DNA of 45,752 nt. Origin: an uncultured bacterium. Lineage in GTDB: Bacteria; Bacillota_I; Bacilli_A; RF39; UBA660. How positions within the stretch are numbered: the stretch's first letter is position 1; each line of letters starts with the position of its first letter. The notes beneath the pieces are model-generated. The model worked only from the letters and a program-made list of their open reading frames with translations. It was not told the origin of the DNA and did no database searches. Position numbers and translations under genes: made by a program. Location: positions 1 through 45,752 of the forward strand of contig CASDZZ010000008.1 in the NCBI GenBank assembly GCA_949285875.1, given 5' to 3'. Below, in pieces: positions 33,274-42,136 of this stretch.

Positions 33274-33606
33274 ATGAAGAAAAAGAATATAGTTAAAGAA
33301 AAAAAAGATTTTGATAAAGCTTTTAAATTAAAAAATCAATATTTTTCTAAATTTGCATACCTTTATATACGTGATAATAATTTAGTAAGGGAAAGATTTG
33401 GAATTTGCGTTTCTAAAAAAGTAGGTAATGCAGTTATTAGAAATAAGGTAAAGCGAAGAATAAAAGATATAATTGATAAAAGTGAATTGCATTTTTTACC
33501 TAAAGATTATATAATTGTTTTAAAGAAAAGTGTTAAAGATGCTGAGTATTTAGATTTAAAAGATGATATAGTTAATCTTTTAAAAAAATCGAATGAAATT
33601 AGATAG
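33274..33606 (+). CDS. rnpA: Ribonuclease P protein component
   Basis: RnpA, 110 aa. It has the conserved RFGICVSKKVGNAVIRNKVKRRIKD stretch (RNR motif equivalent) and a C-terminal YIIVLKKS strand. It supports the RNase P RNA in 5' maturation of tRNA precursors. I start at the ATG at 33274, 5 nt after AAGGTGG. The longer reading from 33247 would begin inside the terminator hairpin. The order rpmH-rnpA-yidC-jag is conserved. Confidence 0.96.
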   Translation: MKKKNIVKEKKDFDKAFKLKNQYFSKFAYLYIRDNNLVRERFGICVSKKVGNAVIRNKVKRRIKDIIDKSELHFLPKDYIIVLKKSVKDAEYLDLKDDIVNLLKKSNEIR

Positions 33607-33620
33607 GAGATTTAGACTAA

Positions 33621-34604
33621 ATGAAAAAACTAAAAAAGATTGTAATGATCCTTTTAATTGTTTTTTTATTAACTGGTTGCACAAAGCAATTAGTTGTTGA
33701 AAAAACAAATGATAATGGAAAAAAAATTAAAGAGGTAGTTAAATACGAAAAAGGTGAAAATGCTACGGGGCAGGTACTTACAGAAAACATATTATGTAAA
33801 CCTAAAGATAAAGAATTGGTTGATTTATATGAAAAAAATGGGGTAGATACGGAAAAGATAGTTGATTGTTCTTCATTTGTTCCTAAGATAGACTCAAAAA
33901 GTGGTATATGGGATAATTTATTTGTAAAACCTTTAGCTTGGGTTATTTTAAAGTTAGGGTACTTAATTAAAAATTTTGGTTTAGCTGTTATTTTAGCTGG
34001 TTTAATTATAAGACTTATTTTATATCCAGTTACTAACAAGAGTGCTATGCAGTCTGAAAATTTAAAAAAAGCACAACCAGAATTACAAAAGTTAGAAAAA
34101 AAATATGCTAATAAAGCAAATGATCAGCAAGCAATGATTCAAAAAAGCCAAGAAATGATGGCAATCTATAAAAAATATAATATTTCTTTATTTTCTGGAT
34201 GTATAATAGCTTTTATTCAGCTTCCATTATTTATAGCTTTTTTGGAGGCTATAGGTAGAACTCCAGCTATATTTGAAGGTAGTTTTTTAGGATTACAACT
34301 TGGTACTACACCATGGTTTGCGATATCAAATGGTAATTATTTTTATATAATAATTCCAATAATTGTCTTCTTAGTAACTTATTATTCAATGAAACTTAAT
34401 GCAACATCTGCTACTGATCCTTCAAATCCGGCAGCAGCATCAACAAAAATGATGATGAATGTAATGATTGGTGTTATTACTATTAGTTCATTTTCATTAT
34501 CAACTGCGATTGGGTTATACTGGATTACTTCAAGTTTATTTACAGTTATTCAAAATTTAATCGTAATGAGGAGTGGTAATAATGCAAGCATTAAAAAATC
34601 ATAA
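33621..34604 (+). CDS. yidC: Membrane protein insertase YidC (SpoIIIJ/OxaA type)
   Basis: A 327-aa lipoprotein insertase. The lipobox LLTGC gives Cys20 as the lipidated residue. A soluble loop follows, then about five membrane segments starting near 95, with the conserved helix region LVILKLGYLIKNFGLAVILAGLIIRLILYP. It inserts membrane proteins alone or with SecYEG; the SpoIIIJ version in Bacillus is needed for sigma-G activation. Only this copy is seen in the window. It overlaps jag by 23 nt. Confidence 0.95.
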   Translation: MKKLKKIVMILLIVFLLTGCTKQLVVEKTNDNGKKIKEVVKYEKGENATGQVLTENILCKPKDKELVDLYEKNGVDTEKIVDCSSFVPKIDSKSGIWDNLFVKPLAWVILKLGYLIKNFGLAVILAGLIIRLILYPVTNKSAMQSENLKKAQPELQKLEKKYANKANDQQAMIQKSQEMMAIYKKYNISLFSGCIIAFIQLPLFIAFLEAIGRTPAIFEGSFLGLQLGTTPWFAISNGNYFYIIIPIIVFLVTYYSMKLNATSATDPSNPAAASTKMMMNVMIGVITISSFSLSTAIGLYWITSSLFTVIQNLIVMRSGNNASIKKS

Positions 34605-35205
34605 TTTTGAAGGAAAAAATAAAGATGAGCTACTAAACTCGGCTTTAAAACAGTTGAATGCTTCTTTAGATGAGGTTTTCTACGATGTAAAAGAAAAAAC
34701 AACAGGAAGTTTGTTTAAAACTAAAAAATTCTATTTAACTATAATTTTAAAAGAGGATTTAGTTGATTACATAAAGTTTTACTTAAAAGAAATCATAGAA
34801 TTAATGGGACTTAAAACAGAATTCGAGATTCAAAAAAGAGAAAACTATATTAAAGTAAATATGATTTCAAATGATAGCTCAATTTTGATAGGTAAAAATG
34901 GAAGAACTATGTTAGCTTTACAAACTTTGTTAAAACAATCTATATTTAATAATTTAAATTTTAAAGTTAATATTATATTAGATGCTAATGATTATAAAGA
35001 AAGAAAAAATCATAAAATCGAAAGATTAGCTGTTAAATTAGCTAAAGATGTAAGAAAAACTGGTTTTGAAATAAAAATGGATAGTATGAATTCCTATGAA
35101 AGAAGATTAGTTCATAATGCTTTAACTGATTTTAACGGAGTTACGACAATAAGTGAAGGTGAAGAACCAAATAGGTATGTTGTCATAAAACCAGTAGAGA
35201 AATAA
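34582..35205 (+). CDS. jag: Jag/KhpB RNA-binding protein
   Basis: A 207-aa protein with an N-terminal Jag-N domain (about 1-50), a KH domain with the GxxG loop (ILIGKNGRTMLALQ) and a C-terminal R3H domain (MNSYERRLVHNAL, then GEEPNRYVVIKP). KhpB/Jag binds RNA with KhpA and affects cell elongation. I start at the ATG at 34582, with AGGAG 8 nt upstream, in preference to the GTG at 34573. Translationally coupled to yidC. Confidence 0.93.
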   Translation: MQALKNHNFEGKNKDELLNSALKQLNASLDEVFYDVKEKTTGSLFKTKKFYLTIILKEDLVDYIKFYLKEIIELMGLKTEFEIQKRENYIKVNMISNDSSILIGKNGRTMLALQTLLKQSIFNNLNFKVNIILDANDYKERKNHKIERLAVKLAKDVRKTGFEIKMDSMNSYERRLVHNALTDFNGVTTISEGEEPNRYVVIKPVEK

Positions 35206-35223
35206 AAAATATTTCTCTTTTTT
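35196..35223 (+). terminator. Terminator after jag
   Basis: A 9-bp stem (35196-35204 and 35210-35218), 5-nt loop, then a long T-rich tail. Confidence 0.85.
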
Positions 35224-35237
35224 ATTTTTTATTAAAA

Positions 35238-35246
35238 TGATATAAT
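35238..35246 (+). promoter_or_regulatory. Extended -10 promoter of mnmE
   Basis: TGATATAAT, an extended -10 between the jag terminator and mnmE. No good -35. Confidence 0.5.
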
Positions 35247-35270
35247 ACAACCAAGAAGGAAGTGAACTAT

Positions 35271-36614
35271 ATGGATGATACTATTGTTGCAATATCAACG
35301 GCTTTAGGAGAAGGGGCTATATCTATTATTAGGGTATCAGGTAATGATGCTATAAGGATAGTAAATAGTATTTTTAATGGTAAAGATTTAAATAAAGTAA
35401 GTAGTCATACCATAAATTATGGGTACATTGTTTATAAAGATGAAATAATAGATGAGGTTTTGGTATCAGTAATGAAAGCTCCTAAAACTTATACTAAAGA
35501 AGATGTAATTGAAATAAATACTCATGGTTCTATTGCGGTAGTTAATAAAATTATGGAAATTTTGCTGCTTTTAGGTTGCCGGTTGGCAGAGCCAGGAGAA
35601 ATTACTAAGCGAGCTTTTCTAAATGGTCGAATTGACTTGACAGAAGCAGAAGGGGTTATGGATTTAATAAATTCTGAAACAGAATTATCAAGAAAAATAG
35701 CTATTAATGAAGTTTCAGGAAAGGTATCAGAGCTTATAATAGATTTAAGAGATAAAATCGTTAGTTTAATATCAAATATAGAAGTTAATATAGATTATCC
35801 AGAATATGAAGATATAGAAGTAGTTACCATTAAAAGGATAAAAGAAGAAGTAAAGGAAATGAAAGTAAAATTACAAGAGGTACTAAAACTCTCTTTAGAT
35901 GGAAAAATTTTAAAAGATGGAATTAAAACAGTTATTTTGGGAAAACCAAACGTAGGTAAATCGAGTCTTTTAAATGCTTTATTAGAAGAAGAAAAAGCAA
36001 TAGTAACTGATGTAAAAGGAACCACTAGGGATATTGTTGAAGGAAATATAATAGTAGGTGGTGTTAAACTTAATTTGATTGATACTGCTGGAGTTAGAAA
36101 ATCTGATGATGTGGTAGAAAAAATAGGAATTGAAAAAAGTATTAATTTAATTAAAGAAGCAGAATTAGTTTTACTAGTATTAGATTCATCTGAAAATTTA
36201 ACCGAAGAAGATATCTTTTTGCTTGATAAGACGAAAGATAAAAAACGAATTGTTATTATGAATAAAGTAGATTTAAAAGGTAATAATACGTATAATGAAG
36301 AAGTAATAAAAATAAGTGCAAAAAATAATATAGGGATAGAATTAATAAAAGATAAAATAAAACAACTATTTAATGTAGGAACATTTATGAATAAAAATTT
36401 AACTTTATTTACTAATGCAAGACAAATTTCACTTTTAAAATCTGCAATATCTTCTTTAGAGGATGTAGAAAAAGGTGCTAATGAAAATCTAGAAATAGAT
36501 ATGATAGAAATTGATTTAAAACTTGTATGGGAAAAACTAGGTGACATAATAGGTGCTAATTATACCGAAGAGTTAGTTGATAATTTATTTAGTAGGTTTT
36601 GTTTGGGAAAGTAA
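35271..36614 (+). CDS. mnmE: tRNA modification GTPase MnmE
   Basis: A 447-aa GTPase that, with MnmG, builds the 5-carboxymethylaminomethyl group on U34 of tRNAs. N-terminal folate-binding domain (DDTIVAISTALGEGAISIIRVSG), a helical domain with the inserted G domain (GKPNVGKSSLLN, GTTRDIVEG, DTAGVR, NKVD), and the catalytic C-terminal FCLGK. Start at the ATG at 35271; the GTG at 35262 overlaps the ribosome site. Unlike in B. subtilis, mnmG does not follow directly: two small membrane genes lie between. Confidence 0.97.
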   Translation: MDDTIVAISTALGEGAISIIRVSGNDAIRIVNSIFNGKDLNKVSSHTINYGYIVYKDEIIDEVLVSVMKAPKTYTKEDVIEINTHGSIAVVNKIMEILLLLGCRLAEPGEITKRAFLNGRIDLTEAEGVMDLINSETELSRKIAINEVSGKVSELIIDLRDKIVSLISNIEVNIDYPEYEDIEVVTIKRIKEEVKEMKVKLQEVLKLSLDGKILKDGIKTVILGKPNVGKSSLLNALLEEEKAIVTDVKGTTRDIVEGNIIVGGVKLNLIDTAGVRKSDDVVEKIGIEKSINLIKEAELVLLVLDSSENLTEEDIFLLDKTKDKKRIVIMNKVDLKGNNTYNEEVIKISAKNNIGIELIKDKIKQLFNVGTFMNKNLTLFTNARQISLLKSAISSLEDVEKGANENLEIDMIEIDLKLVWEKLGDIIGANYTEELVDNLFSRFCLGK

Positions 36615-36661
36615 TTGATTAATTTATTTGTGTATGTTACTATTTTATTAGGAGGTATAGT

Positions 36662-37021
36662 GTGGTAAAAGAAAAGAATATAGCGGTATCCTTACTTTTG
36701 ATGATCGTTACATGTGGGATATATGGAATTATATGGTTTATAAATTTAACTGATGATGTAAGAACTATTAGCGGAGATAATAGACTTTCAGGTGGAAAAG
36801 CTTTATTATTTACTATATTAACTTGCGGAATATACTACTATTATTGGTCATATCAGATGGGAAAATCTATTTATAATGCAAATGTTAAATATGGAAAAAC
36901 ATCTGAGGATAATTCTGTTTTATATTTAATTTTGACAATTTTAGGTTTAGGTGTTGTTAATTATTGTTTGATACAATCAGAATTAAATAATTTTTCAAGT
37001 GTTAGTAAACTTGAAGGGTAA
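36662..37021 (+). CDS. DUF4234-family membrane protein
   Basis: A 119-aa protein with three hydrophobic segments (about 6-26, 45-64 and 86-105) and the repeated TCGIYGIIWFINL / TCGIYYYYWSYQMG motif typical of DUF4234. Function unknown. Start is GTG at 36662 with AGGAGG 6 nt upstream. It sits 47 nt after mnmE and 4 nt before the next gene, so it may be cotranscribed with both. Confidence 0.75.
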   Translation: MVKEKNIAVSLLLMIVTCGIYGIIWFINLTDDVRTISGDNRLSGGKALLFTILTCGIYYYYWSYQMGKSIYNANVKYGKTSEDNSVLYLILTILGLGVVNYCLIQSELNNFSSVSKLEG

Positions 37022-37025
37022 CAAG

Positions 37026-37430
37026 ATGAAAAAGAATATATTTAACAAAAAATATTCTTTTTCTCTTATTATAATTTTATTCTTTTTGTATTTTTTTATA
37101 GGTAAGGCAACTAAATTTTATATTCCTTGCATTTTTTATGAGGTAACTGGATTATATTGTCCAGGTTGTGGCATAACTAGGATGTTTATAAGTCTTTTTT
37201 CGTTAGATTTTTATAGTGCATTTAGAAGTAATCAGTTAGTTTTTTGTTTGTTACCTTTTTTACTTATATATTTATTTTTTGAAATTAGAGAACAATTAAC
37301 TAATAAAAAAAATTTTTTAAATAGTAAAAATTATGATAAAGTTTGGTATATTTTAATAATTATAGCTTTAATATTTGGTATTTTAAGAAATACTAAATTA
37401 TTTGAATTTTTAGCTCCGATAGAATTTTAA
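37026..37430 (+). CDS. DUF2752-family membrane protein
   Basis: A 134-aa membrane protein with the DUF2752 signature CPGCGITR (Cys-x-x-Cys) after the first helix, and three hydrophobic segments overall. Function unknown. Start at the ATG at 37026 (GAAGGG upstream); the earlier reading from 36999 overlaps the preceding gene. It is followed by a terminator, so the small-gene pair forms the end of the mnmE transcript. Confidence 0.78.
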   Translation: MKKNIFNKKYSFSLIIILFFLYFFIGKATKFYIPCIFYEVTGLYCPGCGITRMFISLFSLDFYSAFRSNQLVFCLLPFLLIYLFFEIREQLTNKKNFLNSKNYDKVWYILIIIALIFGILRNTKLFEFLAPIEF

Positions 37431-37456
37431 AGTTAATTTTTAATTAACTTTTTTTT
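37429..37456 (+). terminator. Terminator after the DUF2752 gene
   Basis: A 10-bp stem (37429-37438 and 37442-37451), 3-nt loop, then T8. Confidence 0.85.
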
Positions 37457-37472
37457 AATAATGTTGTATAAT
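37444..37472 (+). promoter_or_regulatory. mnmG promoter
   Basis: -35 TTAACT (37444-37449) inside the preceding terminator, 17-nt spacer, -10 TATAAT (37467-37472). Confidence 0.55.
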
Positions 37473-37496
37473 ACCAAAGAAATGAAGGTGATTAAT

Positions 37497-39311
37497 TTGA
37501 ATTATGAGGTTATTGTAGTTGGTGCAGGACATGCCGGTTGTGAGGCAGCTTTAGCAACTTCAAGATTGGAAAAAAAAACTCTTCTTATAACAATTAACAA
37601 AGAAAACATAGCTGATATGCCTTGTAATCCTTCTATAGGAGGTAGTGCAAAAGGTATTGTTGTAAGGGAAATAGATGCTTTAGGCGGAGAAATGGGGCGT
37701 AATGCGGATAAAACATTACTTCAAATAAAAATGCTTAATAAGTCAAAAGGTCCTGCTGTTAGAAGTTTAAGAAGTCAGGCTGATAAGGTGACTTATAAAA
37801 AAGAAATGATAAAAACGTTAGAAGCTCAAGAAAATTTAGAGATTAAAGAAGCTATTGTTTCTGATTTATTAGTAGAAGAAAATAAAATAGTTGGTATTAC
37901 AACAGAAGATGGTGAAAGTATAAATTGTAATATTTGCATTTTAACTACTGGTACATATTTAAAAGCAGATATATTAGTTGGCGATAATAGAAAACCAGAA
38001 GGTCCCCATGGTGAAAAAAGAGCTAACTTCTTAAGTGATAATTTAAAAAAACTAGGATTTAATATTTTAAGATTAAAAACTGGAACTCCTCCAAGAATAG
38101 AAAGGTCTTCAATAGATTTTTCAGAGTTAAAAAGGGAAGATGGAGACGATGAAGAGTTAACTTTTAGTTTTGATAATAAAGTTTATTATGATTATAAAAA
38201 TCAGGTTCCTTGTTATTTAACTTATACTAACGAGAAAACTCATAAAATAATAATGGATAATTTGAACAAATCAGCTATGTATGGGGGATTTTATGAGAAA
38301 TTAGGAACTGGTCCTAGATATTGTCCATCAATAGAAGATAAAGTTGTTAGATTTAGTGATAAAGAACGTCATCAACTTTTTTTAGAACCAGAAAGTTTGT
38401 TTTATGATGATATTTATTTACAAGGTTTTTCAACATCAATGCCATATGATGTACAAGAAGAGATGGTGCATTCATTAAAAGGTTTAGAGCATGCAAAAAT
38501 TTTAAGGTATGCGTATGCTATAGAATATGATGCTATTGATCCATTGCAATTAAAACCTTCACTAGAAACAAAACTAATAGAAAATTTATTTACTGCGGGA
38601 CAAATTAATGGCACTTCTGGGTATGAAGAAGCAGCTGGCCAAGGTATTATTGCAGGAATTAATGCTTCACTTAAATTAGATAAAAAATCTCCTTTAATAT
38701 TATCAAGAAGTGATGCTTATATTGGTGTTTTAATAGATGATTTGGTAACTAAGGGAACGATAGAACCTTATAGATTATTAACTTCAAGGGCTGAATTTCG
38801 CCTTCTTTTAAGAAGTGATAATGCAGATTTAAGGTTAAGTAAGAAGGCATATGAGATTGGCTTGTTAAGTAAAGAAAGATATGATAAACTTTTAAGAAAA
38901 GAAAATGATATAAAAAATCTTGAGGAAGAATTAAAAAATATAACTTTTCCACAGTATAAATGTAATTTGAGAGAATATTTGAAACGTCCTGAAGTAAAAA
39001 TTATCGATTATATTGATAAGTTTAGTAAAAAATATGATAAGGAAGTTTTAGAGCAAGTTGAAATAAATTATAAATATGAAGGCTATATAACTAAAGCCAA
39101 AAAAGAAGCTGACAAAATAATCAAATTGGGTACAAAACAAATTCCTGATGATATAGATTATAGTAAAGTAGATAATTTGGCTACTGAAGCTAGGCAAAAA
39201 TTAGAAAAGGTAAGACCTAGAACAATTGACCAAGCAACAAGAATAAGTGGTGTTAACCCATCAGATATAGCAATCTTAATGGTTTATTTAAAGAGGTATT
39301 ATAATGAATAG
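37497..39311 (+). CDS. mnmG: tRNA uridine-5-carboxymethylaminomethyl enzyme MnmG
   Basis: MnmG/GidA, 604 aa. FAD-binding VIVVGAGHAGCEAALATSR, then CNPSIGGSAKGIVVREIDALGGEMG, KTGTPPRIER, and the C-terminal helical domain that binds MnmE. I prefer the TTG at 37497 (NYEVIVVGAGHAG), 6 nt after AAGGTG, because the ATG at 37461 lies at the -10 box and cannot be in the mRNA leader. The ATG at 37482 is possible but has no ribosome site. Overlaps rsmG by 8 nt. Confidence 0.95.
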   Translation: MNYEVIVVGAGHAGCEAALATSRLEKKTLLITINKENIADMPCNPSIGGSAKGIVVREIDALGGEMGRNADKTLLQIKMLNKSKGPAVRSLRSQADKVTYKKEMIKTLEAQENLEIKEAIVSDLLVEENKIVGITTEDGESINCNICILTTGTYLKADILVGDNRKPEGPHGEKRANFLSDNLKKLGFNILRLKTGTPPRIERSSIDFSELKREDGDDEELTFSFDNKVYYDYKNQVPCYLTYTNEKTHKIIMDNLNKSAMYGGFYEKLGTGPRYCPSIEDKVVRFSDKERHQLFLEPESLFYDDIYLQGFSTSMPYDVQEEMVHSLKGLEHAKILRYAYAIEYDAIDPLQLKPSLETKLIENLFTAGQINGTSGYEEAAGQGIIAGINASLKLDKKSPLILSRSDAYIGVLIDDLVTKGTIEPYRLLTSRAEFRLLLRSDNADLRLSKKAYEIGLLSKERYDKLLRKENDIKNLEEELKNITFPQYKCNLREYLKRPEVKIIDYIDKFSKKYDKEVLEQVEINYKYEGYITKAKKEADKIIKLGTKQIPDDIDYSKVDNLATEARQKLEKVRPRTIDQATRISGVNPSDIAILMVYLKRYYNE

Positions 39312-40005
39312 TAAAAAATTTGTTGAAGAACTAACGAAATTAAATATAGAGGTAAATCAAGATAAATTAGACAAACTTAATTTATATTTTGAAAAATTAA
39401 TAGAATATAATAAACATACTAATTTGACACGCATAACAGAAAAGAATGAAGTATATTTAAAACATTTTTATGATAGTTTAACAATTGTAAAAGCTATAAA
39501 ACTTGATGATCAAACTTTATTAGATGTTGGAACTGGGGCAGGATTTCCTGGAGTAGTTTTAAAAATTTTTTTACCTAACTTAAAAATAACTTTGCTTGAC
39601 TCATTAAATAAAAGAATAATTTTTTTAAAAGAATTAGTTAGTTTATTAGGATTAAAAGATGTTGAGATAGTTCATGAAAGAGCTGAAGAATTTGTTAAGA
39701 AAAATAGAGAAAAGTATGATATAGTAACTTCTAGAGCCGTAGCTAACTTAAGGGTATTATCTGAATTATGTTTGCCATTCGTAAAAACTAATGGTTATTT
39801 TATACCTTTAAAAGCAGATGCTACTGAAGAAATTAATGAATCTAAACGCACTATTAGTATTTTGGGTGGTTTTTTAGAGAATATAGTTGATTTTAAATTA
39901 CCTCAAGATGCTGGAACACGTATGATTATAAAGATAAAAAAAGTTAGTTCTACAAATGTTAAGTATCCTCGCAAATTTAATGAAATTAAAAAAAAGCCAT
40001 TGTAA
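39304..40005 (+). CDS. rsmG: 16S rRNA 7-methylguanosine methyltransferase
   Basis: RsmG/GidB, 233 aa. SAM-binding LLDVGTGAGFPGVVLKIFLP, the preceding HFYDSLT motif, LDSLNKRIIFLKEL, and VTSRAVANLRVLSELCLP are all present. It methylates G527 of 16S rRNA. GAGGT lies 7 nt before the ATG, inside the end of mnmG. The mnmG-rsmG order is conserved; noc and parAB, which follow in many Bacilli, are not present here. Confidence 0.96.
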   Translation: MNSKKFVEELTKLNIEVNQDKLDKLNLYFEKLIEYNKHTNLTRITEKNEVYLKHFYDSLTIVKAIKLDDQTLLDVGTGAGFPGVVLKIFLPNLKITLLDSLNKRIIFLKELVSLLGLKDVEIVHERAEEFVKKNREKYDIVTSRAVANLRVLSELCLPFVKTNGYFIPLKADATEEINESKRTISILGGFLENIVDFKLPQDAGTRMIIKIKKVSSTNVKYPRKFNEIKKKPL

Positions 40006-40018
40006 TAAGGGCTTTTTT
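39991..40018 (+). terminator. Terminator after rsmG
   Basis: The stem AAAAAGCC / GGCTTTTT (39991-39998 and 40010-40017), 11-nt loop, T run after. Confidence 0.8.
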
Positions 40019-40055
40019 ATTGTATGATTTATTATAAGATAAGGGGATGGATAGT

Positions 40056-41471
40056 ATGAATAATAATTTTAATAATGGAGATTTTATTTTTAAAAAAAAT
40101 GATAATCAAACCACAAATCAATATCAAGTTTTTAATCCAGAAGTAGGTTTTAATTTTAATAATGACGAATTTAATCAAGCAGATATACCACCAGAATTAA
40201 ATAGTATAAAAAATTTAGACGATTCATCTATTGTCACTGCACCTACTATGGATGCACTAGATCCTATTTATAACCCTAATCAAAGTCAAAATACTCAGTT
40301 AGATCGATTAGATGCTTATGAAAATGGTTATGGGTTTAATTTAAATAAACCTGCACAAAATTTTAATAATAATTCATCATCATATAATAGTGGTTATGAT
40401 ACACCTGGTTTTGTATTTCAAACTAATCAAGATAATTTTTCTAATAATAATGTTTTAGCTGGTAATCAAACATTATCTTCAGGAATAGAAAATTCTAATT
40501 TTATGCCAAACTATGGTATAGATGGAAATAATTTCAATCCTACTTTAAATGTAGGAATAGGTATGCAATCAGGAAATTCTTCTTTGCCAAATGTAGGTAC
40601 TAATAATTTCATGCCAAGTTATGGAATGAATGCAAACTATTCTAATCCTGCCTTAAATACAGGAATGAGTATCCAGCCAGGGAATTCTTCTTTGCCAAGT
40701 GAAGGGACTAATAATTTCATGCCAAGTTATGGAATGCCAAGTGAAGGGACTAATAATTTCATGCCAAGTTATGGAATGAATGCAAGCTATCCTAATCCCG
40801 ATTTAAATACAGGGATGGGTATGCAATCAGGAAATTTTTCAGTACCAAATGTGAATGGTGATAATCTAAATGTAAATCCTAATTTAAATACGGATTATTT
40901 AGGTATAACTTTAAATAATGATAGAAAATCTGAACAAGGTGAAATGTCGTCTACAAATAACTTGGATACTAATTTTGTGTCAAATGGAGCAATGAATACA
41001 AATTTTTCTGTACCACAAGCAAATGATAGTTTAGATTTAAATTATTCAGCTACAACGGTAGATAAAGATAATTTTGGTGATACAACTGATTATAATACTT
41101 CTGATGACAAAGATTTAGATGGTGGTAGTAGAACTTCTGAGCTTGAAGATTTAGAAAATAAGAATAATGAAGAGAATGAAACTAGTGATAATTTAGTTAA
41201 TGCTGATAATATAAAAGAAAGTGAAGATGGGGATGAAAGTCACTCATTAGATGATTTAGGTATAGAAGAGTCTTATAAGGAGCCAGATAGTATGGAAATA
41301 ATTGATTTTGATAGTGACTCTGGCGAAAAAGTTTCAGGTAATAGCTTAGAAGAAACAATAACAACAATAAAACAACTTATAAAAGAATTAGAAGAAAAAG
41401 GTATTAAGATAGAAGTAGAAGAATTTGATTTTGAAAAATTGTATCAAATAATAATAAAAATAGAAAAATAA
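40056..41471 (+). CDS. Asn-rich repeat protein of unknown function
   Basis: A 471-aa protein, no family recognised. Residues about 1-290 are low-complexity, rich in Asn, Ser, Pro and Gly, with imperfect repeats built around NNFMPSYGM and NPALNTGM. About 330-430 is strongly acidic. The last 40 residues (TIKQLIKELEEKGIKIEVEE) are amphipathic and look like the only folded part. No signal peptide or membrane helix, so probably cytoplasmic. It contains an exact 42-bp tandem duplication. Start at the ATG at 40056 (AAGGGG 9 nt upstream). It sits between rsmG and rpiB. Confidence 0.75.
   Translation: MNNNFNNGDFIFKKNDNQTTNQYQVFNPEVGFNFNNDEFNQADIPPELNSIKNLDDSSIVTAPTMDALDPIYNPNQSQNTQLDRLDAYENGYGFNLNKPAQNFNNNSSSYNSGYDTPGFVFQTNQDNFSNNNVLAGNQTLSSGIENSNFMPNYGIDGNNFNPTLNVGIGMQSGNSSLPNVGTNNFMPSYGMNANYSNPALNTGMSIQPGNSSLPSEGTNNFMPSYGMPSEGTNNFMPSYGMNASYPNPDLNTGMGMQSGNFSVPNVNGDNLNVNPNLNTDYLGITLNNDRKSEQGEMSSTNNLDTNFVSNGAMNTNFSVPQANDSLDLNYSATTVDKDNFGDTTDYNTSDDKDLDGGSRTSELEDLENKNNEENETSDNLVNADNIKESEDGDESHSLDDLGIEESYKEPDSMEIIDFDSDSGEKVSGNSLEETITTIKQLIKELEEKGIKIEVEEFDFEKLYQIIIKIEK
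40695..40778 (+). repeat. Exact 42-bp tandem duplication
   Basis: Bases 40695-40736 and 40737-40778 are identical (14 codons, in frame). A third, diverged copy of the core lies near 40597-40629. Likely length-variable by slippage. Confidence 0.9.
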
Positions 41472-41491
41472 TAATGGAGGTTTAGGTTTAT

Positions 41492-41938
41492 ATGAAAATA
41501 GGAATTGCTAATGATCACAGAGCTTACAAAGTAAAAGAAGAATTAAAAAATATGTTAGATAATTTTGATATTATTGATTATGGTTGTTATTCTGAAGAAA
41601 TGGTTGATTATCCTAAATTTGCTTTCAGATTAGCTGAAGCAGTAATTTCTAAAGAAATAGATTTAGGAATTGTAATGTGTGGTACAGGAATTGGTGTCTC
41701 TATAGCTTGTAATAAGGTTCGCGGAATAAGATGTGCAAAAATAGATAATTTATCCGAAGCTAAGTCAGCTAAAGAACATAATAATGCAAATATTTTAGCT
41801 TTTAGTGCTAGTTCACATGATGCCAAAGAAATAAAAAATATGATTGATATTTTTGTTAGTTCGACATTTAATACGGAACCTAGGTATAAAATAAGAATTA
41901 AGCAAGTAGAAGACTATGAGGATAAAAATGAGCATTAA
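41492..41938 (+). CDS. rpiB: Ribose-5-phosphate isomerase B
   Basis: A 148-aa RpiB/LacAB sugar isomerase. N-terminal IGIANDHRAY, DYGCYS, the catalytic Cys in IVMCGTGIGVSIACNK, and GIRCAKI are all in place. It interconverts ribose-5-P and ribulose-5-P in the pentose phosphate pathway. It overlaps the following DUF1146 gene by 11 nt. In B. subtilis the same order (rpiB ... ywzB ... spoIID) holds, but with the ATP synthase operon and others between. Confidence 0.94.
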   Translation: MKIGIANDHRAYKVKEELKNMLDNFDIIDYGCYSEEMVDYPKFAFRLAEAVISKEIDLGIVMCGTGIGVSIACNKVRGIRCAKIDNLSEAKSAKEHNNANILAFSASSHDAKEIKNMIDIFVSSTFNTEPRYKIRIKQVEDYEDKNEH

Positions 41939-42125
41939 ACTTATTTTATATTGTTTATTTATTCCTTTTTGTATGTGGATTATAACTGCAACAAATTTGG
42001 ATAGATGCTTTAAAAAGAATATGGTTATGCAAATTCATTGCTTGTATTTTATATTATCTTTAATTTGTTCTTATTTACTTGTTAATTTTTTTATGGATAT
42101 ATATGGTACAATTAGTACTTTATAA
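41928..42125 (+). CDS. DUF1146 (YwzB-like) membrane protein
   Basis: A 65-aa protein with two hydrophobic helices (about 3-21 and 37-57) separated by NLDRCFKKNMVMQIH, matching the DUF1146/YwzB pattern. Function unknown. Start at the ATG at 41928 (GAGG 6 nt upstream). It lies directly before spoIID, as ywzB lies near spoIID in Bacillus. Confidence 0.72.
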   Translation: MSIKLILYCLFIPFCMWIITATNLDRCFKKNMVMQIHCLYFILSLICSYLLVNFFMDIYGTISTL

Positions 42126-42136
42126 AGGAGATGCAA

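Noticed and set aside
35795-36547. 250-aa reading frame antisense to mnmE
   Set aside because: A Ser/Phe/Ile-rich shadow of the real gene without a ribosome site or family resemblance.
37461-37496. mnmG start at ATG 37461
   Set aside because: This ATG is at the -10 box, upstream of any plausible transcription start.
38945-38953. DnaA box TTTTCCACA inside mnmG
   Set aside because: Isolated match without neighbours, likely chance in A+T-rich coding sequence.
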